Shown piece by piece: positions 30,765-39,450 of a stretch of DNA of 39,459 nucleotides. The stretch comes from Candidatus Aenigmatarchaeota archaeon (GTDB taxonomy: Archaea > Aenigmatarchaeota > Aenigmatarchaeia > CG10238-14 > SCSR01), in assembly GCA_014238095.1 (NCBI GenBank), contig JABABT010000025.1:1-39459 (forward strand). Reading direction: 5' to 3'. Position 1 is the stretch's first letter. Each line of letters begins with the position of its first letter. The translations under genes were made by a program, and so were the position numbers. The notes under the pieces are model-generated. The model searched no databases and was not told where the DNA came from. It saw only the letters and a program-made list of their open reading frames with translations.

Positions 30765-31519
30765 TACTTTCCACTCCTTTCATATTTATATAGATTTTTT
30801 AAAGCTTTAAAAATAGCATTTGCAAGATTAATTCTCATTCCAGTATTTCCTCTTGTATTAACCCAAGCATCTTTTATACCTGCAAGTTTTAGAATTTTTT
30901 TTGTTTCATCTTGTGCAACTATACCAACACCTTTTGGAGCAGGTAATATTTCAACAACAACAGACCCTGATTTTCCAGAAGTTTTGAATGGAACTGAATG
31001 ACCTTCAGTTGTACTTGATTCCCAACTACCTGAACCTCTTCTTATTTTTATAATGTTTGTTTTTGCTTTTGCTATTGCTTTATTAATTGCATCTCTTGTT
31101 TCAGTTGCTCTTCCAGTACCAATTCCAACAATTCCATCTTCATTTCCAACAACAACCATAGCATTCATATGAAATCTTCTACCAGATTTGTGCATAGCTG
31201 CTGTTATTCTTACTGGAATTCTTTGAGCTCCTCCACCTTTTCCACCTCTTCCACCAGTAAGTATTAATTCATTATTTAAATCGGGAAGAAGTTTATCAAT
31301 AATTTCTGGTTCTAAAATTTTCTTACTAGAATCAATAATTTCATATATATTTGTAATTTTTCCAGATAAAACATCTTTTCCTAATCTTGTTTTTGGTACC
31401 CATTTTTCTAACATTTCTGCTTGCAGAATTTTTTGATAATCTTTTTTAGATTTATTATTTCGATTTTGTTTATTAAATCTATATTTTGATTGGTTTTTTG
31501 TCTCATTAATTTCACTCAT
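30764..31519 (-). CDS. rps5: 30S ribosomal protein uS5
   Basis: 251 residues. A Lys/Asn-rich N-terminal extension of about 45 precedes the conserved S5 core. The dsRBD-like motif includes QRIPVRITAAMHKSGRRFHM, then VVVGNEDGIVGIGTGRATET and SVPFKTSGKSGSVVVEILPA. It is somewhat longer than most archaeal uS5 owing to the N-terminal tail. Start overlaps the uL18 stop (ATGA). Confidence 0.96.
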   Translation of the reverse strand: MSEINETKNQSKYRFNKQNRNNKSKKDYQKILQAEMLEKWVPKTRLGKDVLSGKITNIYEIIDSSKKILEPEIIDKLLPDLNNELILTGGRGGKGGGAQRIPVRITAAMHKSGRRFHMNAMVVVGNEDGIVGIGTGRATETRDAINKAIAKAKTNIIKIRRGSGSWESSTTEGHSVPFKTSGKSGSVVVEILPAPKGVGIVAQDETKKILKLAGIKDAWVNTRGNTGMRINLANAIFKALKNLYKYERSGK

Positions 31520-32043
31520 TTATTAACACCTTCAATTAATATTTTTTTTACTTCTTCAAATTTGTTTGGTAAATTTTTAAATTTTGAATTAAATGATGCT
31601 ATATGATTACCTGCTATTCTTTCATTAGATGGAAGAATATTTTCATTTACTGGAATTTTTAAACCAGCATCAATTACACCTTTAACAACAGAATAAATTC
31701 TATTTCCTTTTGTTGAACTATATAATCCTAAATCTAAAATAACTTCTTTAATATTATTTTTTAATGCTTCTTTTCCTATTTTTATACCAGTTAAATAAGC
31801 AGCAGATATATTATCACATGAAAAATTCCAACCTAATTTTTTAAGTGATTTACTATTTGAAGAGAATAAAGTTTTATCACCCTTTTCATCAAAATTAACA
31901 ATTTGAACTTGAATATAATTATTACTTCTTCTTACAACTAATCTAGATTTTCCTGAATTTAATAATTTCATTCTTCTTTTATAATCTGTTTTTCCTTCTT
32001 TTCTTCTTTTAAATTGGAATTTGAATGTTGGAGAAATTTTCAT
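31516..32043 (-). CDS. rpl18: 50S ribosomal protein uL18
   Basis: 175 residues. The N-terminal basic part KFQFKRRKEGKTDYKRRMKL and SGKSRLVVRRSNNYIQVQIV are the 5S-rRNA-binding region. The phrases AAYLTGIKIGKEALKNNIKE and DLGLYSSTKGNRIYSVVKGV are typical. A 75-base gap separates it from eL19, unlike its other neighbours, so a separate processing or promoter site may lie there. Confidence 0.95.
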   Translation of the reverse strand: MKISPTFKFQFKRRKEGKTDYKRRMKLLNSGKSRLVVRRSNNYIQVQIVNFDEKGDKTLFSSNSKSLKKLGWNFSCDNISAAYLTGIKIGKEALKNNIKEVILDLGLYSSTKGNRIYSVVKGVIDAGLKIPVNENILPSNERIAGNHIASFNSKFKNLPNKFEEVKKILIEGVNK

Positions 32044-32118
32044 ATTAAATACCTTCTTTCTATTTCAAAAACTTTAGAATTTGTGTTTTTATGTTTTTGT
32101 TTTTAGTTAAATACTAAT

Positions 32119-32544
32119 TTATTCTTTTTTTAATAAATTATGTTGTTCCAAATATAAACGTAAGTGTGAACGATTTCTAAACATTCCACCCTTTGCTAAT
32201 AATCTCATTTTTCTGTATGTTTTATCTTCTATTTTTTGAGATGTTTTTAATACCTTAAGTTCTCTTCTAAGTGGTCTAATAGTATTAATCCATTTTCTTT
32301 TTGAAGTAATAATAGAATGTTTCTTTCCTTTTTTGGAACCATGTTTTCTTCTTTTAGTTTTATTTATCTTGGGTTTTTTAATTTTACTTGATTTTTTCTT
32401 TATAGTATTTTTCATAATTAATCTTCTTACATCAGCACGTGTTATTGCTTTTGAAATTTCTGATACTTTTTGTGGATTCATATAAACTTTTTTCTTACCT
32501 ACTTTCAAAATATCTGCTGCAAGTCTTTTTTGGAAATTTGTCAT
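32119..32544 (-). CDS. rpl19e: 50S ribosomal protein eL19
   Basis: 141 residues. The start NFQKRLAADILKVGKKKVYM (with DILKVGKKKV) and the RRKHGSKKGKK stretch are archaeal eL19, as is GGMFRNRSHLRLYLEQHNLL near the end. It follows eL32 directly, with the eL32 stop adjacent to its start, in the standard spc order. Confidence 0.95.
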   Translation of the reverse strand: MTNFQKRLAADILKVGKKKVYMNPQKVSEISKAITRADVRRLIMKNTIKKKSSKIKKPKINKTKRRKHGSKKGKKHSIITSKRKWINTIRPLRRELKVLKTSQKIEDKTYRKMRLLAKGGMFRNRSHLRLYLEQHNLLKKE

Positions 32545-32901
32545 CTAATTAAACCTATCCGTTTTATTTAATATTTTAATCTTCATTTCATTTGCCTTCT
32601 TTAAAATTTCAGTACGTTTTTTTCTACCAACAGTTGCAGATATTTTTACAGCATGAGTTTTTTTATCAATATTATTTAAATCATTAACACAACAAACAAC
32701 AATTTCATAAAATCCACTTGGATGAAGATTACGTGTAGCTGAATTAGAACCCCATCCAATACAAGGCATTTTAAATTTTCCTTTTTCATGTCTTATTATT
32801 TTATTTGTTTTTCCTCTTGGTCTTCTCCAACTTTCTGAAACTCTAGAATATGAATATGACATCCATCTTCTGAAACTTGGTTTTTTTCGAGAATTTACCA
32901 T
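32545..32901 (-). CDS. rpl32e: 50S ribosomal protein eL32
   Basis: 118 residues, a minimal form without the long N-terminal extension some archaea have. Typical phrases: RKKPSFRRWMSYSYSRVSES and WRRPRGKTNKIIRHEKGK, then GWGSNSATRNLHPSGFYEIV and a VGRKKRTEILKKA tail. ATG 32901 is preceded by AAGTGATTTT, the GTGAT-type signal. Confidence 0.94.
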   Translation of the reverse strand: MVNSRKKPSFRRWMSYSYSRVSESWRRPRGKTNKIIRHEKGKFKMPCIGWGSNSATRNLHPSGFYEIVVCCVNDLNNIDKKTHAVKISATVGRKKRTEILKKANEMKIKILNKTDRFN

Positions 32902-32944
32902 AAAATCACTTTTATTTAATTGTCAAACCTTATTTTTAAGTCTT

Positions 32945-33472
32945 TCAGTCATTTTTACTTGTAATATAAATCCCATCTTGAAATACTTTTTTATCATAAC
33001 CTACAATTCTACATGTTTGTTCTAAATTAGCTGCTGTTTGAGAAACCTCTTCTAAATTTCTTCCTGTTATAGTTACATCTTGTTTTTCAATTTTTACTTG
33101 AGTAGATCCTACAATTTTTGATATTCTAGGAATTCTTTCACCTAGAAAATTATTTATCATAATTTTATTGTTTTCAATTTTTATAGTAACTGGAAAATGT
33201 GAATATATAATTTTCATTTTATAAGTATAACCTTCAATTACACCATTAACAATATTTTTTGTATGTGCTATAATTGTTCCAACTTGAGCTTTTATTTTTC
33301 TTTTATCAGATTTTGAAGAAACTTTGAATTTTTCATTAATAATTTCTATTTTTATTTCTTTATTATAAATTAATTTTTTACGAACTTCATTATTAGATTT
33401 TTTTGCTATTATTTCATTACTAATAATCTCAACTGTTACATCTTTTGGTATAATATATTCTTTGGAAACCAT
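32945..33472 (-). CDS. rpl6: 50S ribosomal protein uL6
   Basis: 175 residues from ATG 33472 (MVSKEYIIPKDVTVEI). A GTG nine bases earlier is in frame but is part of the ribosome-binding sequence AGGTGATTTTA, so it is rejected. Two related alpha/beta halves are visible; the conserved block IIAHTKNIVNGVIEGYTYKM bridges them, and NFLGERIPRISKIVGSTQVK opens the second half, which ends KKVFQDGIYITSKND. Ten bases after the uS8 stop. Confidence 0.95.
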   Translation of the reverse strand: MVSKEYIIPKDVTVEIISNEIIAKKSNNEVRKKLIYNKEIKIEIINEKFKVSSKSDKRKIKAQVGTIIAHTKNIVNGVIEGYTYKMKIIYSHFPVTIKIENNKIMINNFLGERIPRISKIVGSTQVKIEKQDVTITGRNLEEVSQTAANLEQTCRIVGYDKKVFQDGIYITSKND

Positions 33473-33481
33473 TAAAATCAC

Positions 33482-33868
33482 CTAATAAACAAATGCAATT
33501 AATTTTCCACCATCACCAGATTCTTGAGCTTTCTTGTGATCAAAAATACCTTTTGGTGTTGTTACAATTAAAGTACCAAAATTTTTTGCTGGTAAAAATC
33601 TTTTTTCCCAATTTTCATATTCATCAACTTTAACAGAAAATCTTGGTTTTATAACATTACAATCAATAATTTTTCCATTAAGATCAATCTTAAATTTTCC
33701 AGACTTTCCATTTTCAATAAAATCAAATGATTTTATATAATTTTTAGATTTGAAAATATTTAGAACTGCTCTAATCATTTTACTAGCTGGAATAATACAT
33801 TCTCTTTTACCTATCTTGTCTGCGTTCTTAATTATAGACAACATATCAGCTAAATTATCATGTAACAT
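33482..33868 (-). CDS. rps8: 30S ribosomal protein uS8
   Basis: 128 residues. HDNLADMLSIIKNADKIGKR is the archaeal N terminus and the KNFGTLIVTTPKGIFDHKKA region the C-terminal rRNA-binding signature (with G-T-x-I-V-T-T). First gene of the minus-strand spc-type block in this window. uL14, uL24, uS4e, uL5 and uS14, which usually precede it, are absent here; the sequence upstream is tRNA-Gly. Confidence 0.96.
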   Translation of the reverse strand: MLHDNLADMLSIIKNADKIGKRECIIPASKMIRAVLNIFKSKNYIKSFDFIENGKSGKFKIDLNGKIIDCNVIKPRFSVKVDEYENWEKRFLPAKNFGTLIVTTPKGIFDHKKAQESGDGGKLIAFVY

Positions 33869-33921
33869 AATATCAATTTACAATTTTAGAACTTAAAAAC
33901 TTTAATTTTATCTTATTTTAG

Positions 33922-33994
33922 TGCGCCGAACGGGATTTGAACCCGTGCAGCTAGCTTGGAAGGCTAGTGTACTACCAGACTATACTATCGGCGC
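33922..33994 (-). tRNA. tRNA-Gly(UCC), no intron
   Basis: On the minus strand GCGCCGA pairs perfectly with TCGGCGC; the discriminator is A. The anticodon stem CTAGC/GCTAG encloses CTTCCAA, giving anticodon UCC. D stem GTA/TAC and T arm CGGG-TTCAAAT-CCCG are intact. CCA is not encoded. It lies 54 bases upstream of uS8 on the same strand. Confidence 0.96.
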
Positions 33995-34050
33995 CTAATA
34001 ATAACTTTTTAATAGATTTTAAATAATTATATATTTATTATTATCAAGAT

Positions 34051-34482
34051 ATGAATCATTTAGCAATAATGAATAAATCATTAGGATTAACATCAAAAAT
34101 TTTATCAGGACAAAAGAAAATAGATTCTAGATTTTACAAATCAAAATATGCTCCATGGGATAGAATAAAATCTGGAGAAATTATTTATTTTAAAAATTCT
34201 GGAAGTGAAGTTTCAGTTAAAGCAACAGTTTATAAAGTTATACAATTTTCTAATTTAACACCTAAAAAAATTAAAAAAATTTTTAATATTTATAAAAATA
34301 AAATATGTATTTCTATTGAAGATATTTCTAAATTTATTAAAATTAATGAGGAAAAGAATTATTGTATTTTAATATTTCTAAAAAATCCTAGAAAAATTAA
34401 ACCATTTAATATTAATAAAAAAGGTTTTGGAAATATGTCTAGTTGGATTTGTGTTGATAATATAAATGAAATAAAAATATAA
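34051..34482 (+). CDS. ASCH-domain (PUA-like) protein
   Basis: 143 residues. The N-terminal phrase LAIMNKSLGLTSKILSGQKK, then IDSRFYKSKYAPWDRIKSGE with a WDR turn and IIYFKNSGSEVSVKATVYKV, fits the ASCH fold: a beta-barrel related to PUA that binds RNA or modified nucleotides. The conserved tryptophan and Lys/Arg near IDSRFYKS are the candidate binding face. Function unproven. It begins 57 bases after tRNA-Gly, read divergently from it. The 190-base gap after it (34483-34673) holds only A/T-rich sequence in which I see no gene. Confidence 0.75.
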   Translation: MNHLAIMNKSLGLTSKILSGQKKIDSRFYKSKYAPWDRIKSGEIIYFKNSGSEVSVKATVYKVIQFSNLTPKKIKKIFNIYKNKICISIEDISKFIKINEEKNYCILIFLKNPRKIKPFNINKKGFGNMSSWICVDNINEIKI

Positions 34483-34673
34483 TTTAAATATTATATTGTT
34501 ATTATTTTTAATATTTGAAATTATTGGAAATATTTTGATAAATTATATTTTATTAATAATATTAAAAATATTATATACAAAATCTATTAATTTATTTACA
34601 ATTAAAATTTTAATAAATTAATATTTAAATGATTTATTTTTAAAAAAATATTAAAATATAATAAATTACAAAA

Positions 34674-35237
34674 TTAATTTCTTCTTCCTTTAATTACTTG
34701 ATTTTCCAAACTTTCTTCAAAATTTTTATGATCATCTTTAATAAAATCATCTACTATTGTTTCAATTTTAGATTCAGATATTTCTATATCTTCTTTCTCT
34801 TCTACCTGATATTCTACAGATTCTTCATTAAGTTCAGCTGCAATATTTTTCAACTCATCTTCTGATATTTTAATTGGATTATTTTCAATAAGTGGTTTTT
34901 CATTTTCATATATTGGATAAAGTCTAATATGAAAATGTTTTATATCTGGAATATTTATAATTGAAAGATTTACATTTTTAGCTTTTAATTTTTCTTTAAT
35001 TTTATTTGAAATTTTTTGAGCAACTTCAAAAAGTTTTTTAGAAATATCATATTCATCATTCATTTCATTAAAATGTTTTTTTGGAATAATAATTATCATT
35101 CCTTTAGAACGTGGATTAATATCTAGAAATGCTATACTATTAGAATCTTCATGAACTTTGAAAATTTTTACTTGATTATTTGATATGTTACAAAAAAGAC
35201 ATTGTGTTTCTTGATCTATTTTTTCTGAAAATTCCAT
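34674..35237 (-). CDS. HIT-family nucleotide hydrolase/transferase-like protein
   Basis: 187 residues. The first about 115 are a HIT fold: C13-x2-C16 (CLFC), VHEDSNSIAFLDINPRSKGM, IIIIPKKHF (H55) and the triad region H101-F-H103-I-R105. The canonical triad is HxHxH; here the third His is Arg, while the middle catalytic His is kept. Archaeal HIT proteins hydrolyse dinucleotides or nucleoside phosphoramidates. The C-terminal about 70 residues are acidic (IEISESKIETIVDD) and unlike standard HIT proteins. It is divergent from rpl3; both starts lie in a 66-base gap. Confidence 0.82.
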   Translation of the reverse strand: MEFSEKIDQETQCLFCNISNNQVKIFKVHEDSNSIAFLDINPRSKGMIIIIPKKHFNEMNDEYDISKKLFEVAQKISNKIKEKLKAKNVNLSIINIPDIKHFHIRLYPIYENEKPLIENNPIKISEDELKNIAAELNEESVEYQVEEKEDIEISESKIETIVDDFIKDDHKNFEESLENQVIKGRRN

Positions 35238-35303
35238 AAAAATAGATGGTTGGGAAGCTTTTTATTGATTACTTGGTAAGAGATTATATCATAAGTTGAT
35301 AAT

Positions 35304-36278
35304 ATGCCTTCAATTAAAAGACCTAAAAGAGGTTCAATGGCTTACTACCCTAGAAAAAGGGCTAAACGTATTTATCAAACAATTAGTGCTTTTGCTAAAT
35401 CTGATAAACCAAAAACAGTAGGATTTGCTGGATATAAAGCTGGTATGACTCATACTATGATTGTAGATTCTAGAAAAACATCACCTACATTTGGTCAAGA
35501 AATTCAAATTCCAGTTACTATATTAGAATGTCCACCATTGAATATTATTGGTATTCGTGCTTATAGAAATTCTGTTGAAGGTCCAAAAGTTTTGAGTGAT
35601 ATAATTTCAAAAGAACTTCCAAAAAATATTTCTAGAAAAATTAAAATAGGTGATTATAAAACTGATAAAAAAATTGAATTTATTGAAAAGAATATTGAAA
35701 AAATTTCTGATTTGAAATTTATTGTTTGTACTTCACCAGAAAAAACAGCATTTGCAAAAAAAAGACCAGAAATTTTTGAAATTGGAATTGGTGGAAATAA
35801 TATAAAAGATAAATTAGAATTTTCAAAAACATTATTAGGTAAAGATATAAAAATTCAAGATGTTTTACAGGAAGGAGAAGCTATAGATACAATTTCTGTA
35901 ACAATTGGAAAAGGTGTTCAAGGACCTGTAAAAAGATTTGGTGTTGCAATTCAAAATAGACATGCAAAACAAAAACTTAGACACGTCGGTGCTATTGGTG
36001 GACAAATACCAGGAAAATTAAGATTTACTGTAAGACATGCTGGTCAGATGGGATATCAAAGAAGAACTGAATTAAATAAAAGAATAATGAAAATTGGATC
36101 AGGTAAAGAAATTATTCCAAAATCTGGTTTCCATAAATATGGTATTTTGAAAAGTGATTTTGTTCTTATTTCAGGATCTATTCCAGGTCCAAAGAAAAGA
36201 TTAATTTCTTTAAGATCTGCAATAAGACCTCCAAAAGTTAAAATTCAAATATCTGATATAAGATATATTTCTAAGTGA
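35304..36278 (+). CDS. rpl3: 50S ribosomal protein uL3
   Basis: 324 residues. The archaeal start PSIKRPKRGSMAYYPRKRAK, the block FAGYKAGMTHTMIVDSRKTS and the RHAGQMGYQRRTELNKRIMK loop near the peptidyl-transferase centre identify it. Length is typical of archaeal uL3. First gene of the S10-type operon here. TATA-like CTTTTTAT lies near 35257-35265. Its stop overlaps the leader of rpl4. Confidence 0.97.
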   Translation: MPSIKRPKRGSMAYYPRKRAKRIYQTISAFAKSDKPKTVGFAGYKAGMTHTMIVDSRKTSPTFGQEIQIPVTILECPPLNIIGIRAYRNSVEGPKVLSDIISKELPKNISRKIKIGDYKTDKKIEFIEKNIEKISDLKFIVCTSPEKTAFAKKRPEIFEIGIGGNNIKDKLEFSKTLLGKDIKIQDVLQEGEAIDTISVTIGKGVQGPVKRFGVAIQNRHAKQKLRHVGAIGGQIPGKLRFTVRHAGQMGYQRRTELNKRIMKIGSGKEIIPKSGFHKYGILKSDFVLISGSIPGPKKRLISLRSAIRPPKVKIQISDIRYISK

Positions 36279-36283
36279 TTTTT

Positions 36284-37075
36284 ATGAAAGCAAATATAAT
36301 TGATTTACAAGGTTCAAAGAAAGAAGAAATAAAATTACCAAAAGTTTTTAATGAACCTATTCGTGAAGATTTAATTAAAAGAGCTGTTTTAGTTATATGG
36401 TCAAATAAAAGACAACCTTATGGATCTGATAAAATGGCTGGGAAAAGAACATCAGCTCATTATCATGGTTATAGAAGACATAGATATACTATGATGAATA
36501 AAGAAATGGCAAGACTACCAAGACTTCATGGAAAAACTGTTCCATTCTTGAACATGACAGCTAGATTTGTTACAAGTACAAGAGGAGGAAGAACTGCTCA
36601 TGCACCATTGGTAGAAAAAATATGGAAAACTTCAATAAATAATAAAGAAAAAAGGAAAGCAATTAATTCCGCAATTGCAGCTACAGCAGAATCAGAAATT
36701 TTAAAGAAACGTGGACATAGAATTGGAAATATAGAAGTTCCAATAGTTGTTATTGATGATTTACAAAAAATTACAAAAACAAAAAACTTGAAAGAATTTT
36801 TAATTAAAATTGGTTTAGAGAAAGAAATTGAAAGAATTACAAAAAGAAAAATACGTGCAGGAAAAGGAAAATTACGTGGAAGAAAATATAAAAATAAAGT
36901 TGGACCATTATTTATTATTAGTAATGATGAAGGAATTGGAAAAGCAGTTAAAAATATTTCTGGTTCAAATGTATGTAGAGTTGAAAATTTATCAACTGAG
37001 TATCTTGCCCCAGGAGCAAAACCAGGAAGACTTACAATATTTACAAAATCAGCGATTGAAAAATTAGGTGAATAA
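36284..37075 (+). CDS. rpl4: 50S ribosomal protein uL4
   Basis: 263 residues from ATG 36284 ([20 protein letters not shown]). A GTG nine bases upstream is in frame but forms the AAGTGATTTTT ribosome-binding site and the uL3 stop, so it is rejected. Conserved: [20 protein letters not shown] (the extended loop reaching the exit tunnel), [15 protein letters not shown] and the C-terminal [20 protein letters not shown]. Confidence 0.96.
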   Translation: MKANIIDLQGSKKEEIKLPKVFNEPIREDLIKRAVLVIWSNKRQPYGSDKMAGKRTSAHYHGYRRHRYTMMNKEMARLPRLHGKTVPFLNMTARFVTSTRGGRTAHAPLVEKIWKTSINNKEKRKAINSAIAATAESEILKKRGHRIGNIEVPIVVIDDLQKITKTKNLKEFLIKIGLEKEIERITKRKIRAGKGKLRGRKYKNKVGPLFIISNDEGIGKAVKNISGSNVCRVENLSTEYLAPGAKPGRLTIFTKSAIEKLGE

Positions 37076-37076
37076 A

Positions 37077-37337
37077 ATGGATGTATGGAAAACATTGAAA
37101 TATCCTCATATGACTGAAAAATCTGTTGGTATGGTTGAATCAGAAAATAAAATAGTTTTTATTGTAGATAGAAAATCAAACAAAATAAAAATTAAAAATG
37201 CTTTTGAGGAAGCTTTTAATGTTAAAGTTGATAAAGTTAATACGGAAATAACAATGAAAGGATTAAAAAAAGCTTACATAAAATTAAATAAAAAGAATAA
37301 AGCAATAGATGTTGCAGTAAAACTTGGTATGGTGTAA
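37077..37337 (+). CDS. rpl23: 50S ribosomal protein uL23
   Basis: 86 residues from ATG 37077 ([20 protein letters not shown]). An in-frame GTG at 37068 inside rpl4 is part of AGGTGAATAAA, which spaces an SD 5 bases from this [12 protein letters not shown] and the [17 protein letters not shown] block are typical of uL23, which sits at the polypeptide exit and docks SRP and Sec machinery. Confidence 0.95.
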   Translation: MDVWKTLKYPHMTEKSVGMVESENKIVFIVDRKSNKIKIKNAFEEAFNVKVDKVNTEITMKGLKKAYIKLNKKNKAIDVAVKLGMV

Positions 37338-37339
37338 AT

Positions 37340-38056
37340 ATGGGTAAAAGAATTATTCCACAAGCAAGAGGTGCAGGAGGACCACGTTATAGATCACCAT
37401 CACATAGATCTATTGGTAAAGTTAATTATTTACCTTTTGGAAATATGAAAGCAAAAGTTATTGATATTGATAGAGATGCTTTTCATTCAGCTCCTTTAGC
37501 AATTATTAAATCAGAAAAAGGGGATAAAATTATTCAAATTGCAACAGAAGGAATGCATATTGGAGATAATGTTATTTATGGGAAAAATATCAAAAATGGA
37601 AATGTTGTTTCTGTTTCTGAAGTTCCAGAAGGTGTAAATGTTTTTGCTATTGAAACTTTTCCAGGTTCAGGACCAAAAATTTGTAGAAGTAGCGGAACCT
37701 TTGCAACAATTTTAAGTAAAACTTCAAAAAAAGTTTTATTACAATTTGTAAATGGTAAAGTAAAAGAACTAAATCCATTTTGTAGAGCAACTGTTGGAAT
37801 TGCTGCAGGTGGTGGAAGAATAGATAAACCTTGGGTATCTGTAGGTCATCAATGGCATGCTAAACATGCAAAAGGAAAACTTTATCCAAGATCTGCTGGT
37901 GTTGCTATGACTCCAACTGATCATCCATATGGTGGTAGAAGTAAAAGACCTCGTCCAAGTAAAACAGTTTCAAGACATGCTTCACCTGGATCTAAAGTTG
38001 GAAGTATTGCAGCAAAAAGAGTAGGAATTAGAAAAGGAGCCGCACAGAAAAAATAA
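37340..38056 (+). CDS. rpl2: 50S ribosomal protein uL2
   Basis: 238 residues, a short archaeal form. GKRIIPQARGAGGPRYRSPS at the start, RSSGTFATILSKTSKKVLLQ in the middle and SVGHQWHAKHAKGKLYPRSA plus TPTDHPYGGRSKRPRPSKTV near the end, containing the conserved histidine of the DHP motif at the peptidyl-transferase centre. Two bases after the uL23 stop. Confidence 0.97.
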   Translation: MGKRIIPQARGAGGPRYRSPSHRSIGKVNYLPFGNMKAKVIDIDRDAFHSAPLAIIKSEKGDKIIQIATEGMHIGDNVIYGKNIKNGNVVSVSEVPEGVNVFAIETFPGSGPKICRSSGTFATILSKTSKKVLLQFVNGKVKELNPFCRATVGIAAGGGRIDKPWVSVGHQWHAKHAKGKLYPRSAGVAMTPTDHPYGGRSKRPRPSKTVSRHASPGSKVGSIAAKRVGIRKGAAQKK

Positions 38057-38068
38057 TTAGTGATATAT

Positions 38069-38452
38069 ATGCCTAGAGAATTTAAATTAAAAGGATTAAA
38101 TACTGAACAAATAAAAAAGTTAAGTATAGAAGAATTTAAAAAAATAATTGATTCAAGGTCTAGAAGAACTTTAAATAGAGGATTAAATACTGATGAAAAG
38201 ATACTTCTTGAAAAAATAAGAAAGAATCCAGATAAATTTCATAAAACCCATGTAAGAAATATGATTATTCTACCTGAAATGATTGGAATAAAATTTGGTG
38301 TTTATACTGGTAAAGAATGGTTTCAATTAGTAATAGAACCAAAAATGATTGGACATAGACTTGGAGAATTTGCTATTCCAGTTAAAACTGTAAATCATTC
38401 CTCTCCTGGTATTGGAGCTTCAAGAGGATCTAAAAATGTGTCGGTGAAATAA
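38069..38452 (+). CDS. rps19: 30S ribosomal protein uS19
   Basis: 127 residues from ATG 38069 (MPREFKLKGLNTEQIKKLS). An in-frame GTG at 38060 belongs to the ribosome-binding sequence TAGTGATATAT and is rejected. The C-terminal region with HKTHVRNMIILPEMIGIKFG, EFAIPVKTVNHSSPGIGASR and the final SKNVSVK matches archaeal uS19. The stop is followed directly by the uL22 ATG. Confidence 0.95.
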   Translation: MPREFKLKGLNTEQIKKLSIEEFKKIIDSRSRRTLNRGLNTDEKILLEKIRKNPDKFHKTHVRNMIILPEMIGIKFGVYTGKEWFQLVIEPKMIGHRLGEFAIPVKTVNHSSPGIGASRGSKNVSVK

Positions 38453-38818
38453 ATGCTTATTAAAAATGTAAGAGCAGAGTTTAAAGGAGAAAGAATATCT
38501 TTCAAAGAATCTATGAAAATTTCAGATACAATAAGAAAGAAAACATTGAAGAAAGCAAAAAATATTTTAAAAGATCTTTTAGACAAAAAAATAACACTTG
38601 ATGGAAAACAAATGCCAAAAACAACTCATGCATTTTTAACACTTTTAAAATCAGCTGAAGCAAATGCAAAACAAAAAAATATGGATACAGAAAAATTATT
38701 TATAAGAATAATAAAAGCAGATAGAGGTTTTAGATACATAAGACCTAAAAGTCTTGCAAAATATAGAGGAAGAGAAGCCAAAATTACAAATATATCTGTT
38801 ATATTGGAGGAAAATTAA
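38453..38818 (+). CDS. rpl22: 50S ribosomal protein uL22
   Basis: 121 residues. KNILKDLLDKKITLDGKQMP, AFLTLLKSAEANAKQKNMDT, the RADRGFRYIRPKS-like KADRGFRYIRPKSLAKYRGR and the C-terminal TNISVILEE strand match archaeal uL22, whose hairpin lines the exit tunnel. It is somewhat short at the N terminus compared with many archaeal forms. Start directly follows the uS19 stop; stop overlaps the uS3 ATG (TAATG). Confidence 0.94.
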   Translation: MLIKNVRAEFKGERISFKESMKISDTIRKKTLKKAKNILKDLLDKKITLDGKQMPKTTHAFLTLLKSAEANAKQKNMDTEKLFIRIIKADRGFRYIRPKSLAKYRGREAKITNISVILEEN

Positions 38819-39450
38819 TGTCTATAGGAAATATTTTTGTTAAAGAAGGAATACATGAATCTCAAATTGAAGAATATATGAAAGAAAAATTTAACAGAGC
38901 TGGATATAGTCATACAACTATTCAAAGAACTTCACTTGGAACTAGAATTATAATATTTGTAAATAAACCAGGTATTGTTATAGGAAAATCTGGTAGAAAA
39001 ATAAATGAATTATCAAATGAATTAAAAAATAAATTCCAAATAGATAATCCTCTTATAGATGTTAAAGAAATTGAAGAACCATTTCTTGACGCAAATATAG
39101 TTGCAAACAAAATTGCAAAATCACTTGAAAAAGGAATTAATTTTAAAAAAGTTTGTAATTTCATTTTATCTGAAGTTATGAAAGCTGGTGCTATTGGAAT
39201 TTCAATTAGAGTTGCTGGAAAATTAGCTGGAAGTGAAAGATCTAGATTTCAAAAATTCCAAAAAGGATTTATAGCACATTCTGGTGATTATGCTGAAAAA
39301 CTTGTTGATAAAGGATATATAAGAGCATCAATGAAACCTGGTGTTGTTGGAGTAACAGTAAGAATAATGAAAAATTCTCCTAACGAAGTTATAATGAAAA
39401 ATAAAACAATTAAAGAAGTAACTGAAATAGATAAAATGAAAGAAAATTAA
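38818..39450 (+). CDS. rps3: 30S ribosomal protein uS3
   Basis: 210 residues. An N-terminal KH type II domain carries GIVIGKSGRKINELSNELKN (the GxxG loop). The conserved C-terminal S3 domain has VMKAGAIGISIRVAGKLAGS and ERSRFQKFQKGFIAHSGDY. Last gene in the window; uL29 and others would be expected beyond the right edge. GGAGG lies a few bases before the ATG. Confidence 0.96.
   Translation: MSIGNIFVKEGIHESQIEEYMKEKFNRAGYSHTTIQRTSLGTRIIIFVNKPGIVIGKSGRKINELSNELKNKFQIDNPLIDVKEIEEPFLDANIVANKIAKSLEKGINFKKVCNFILSEVMKAGAIGISIRVAGKLAGSERSRFQKFQKGFIAHSGDYAEKLVDKGYIRASMKPGVVGVTVRIMKNSPNEVIMKNKTIKEVTEIDKMKEN

Noticed and set aside
33473-33481. GTG start for uL6 (also 36275 for uL4, 37068 for uL23, 38060 for uS19)
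   Set aside because: In each case the GTG is part of the ribosome-binding sequence and an ATG with conserved N terminus follows three codons later.
36598-37095. 165-codon frame opposite uL4
   Set aside because: Shadow of a conserved ribosomal protein gene; composition unlike neighbours.
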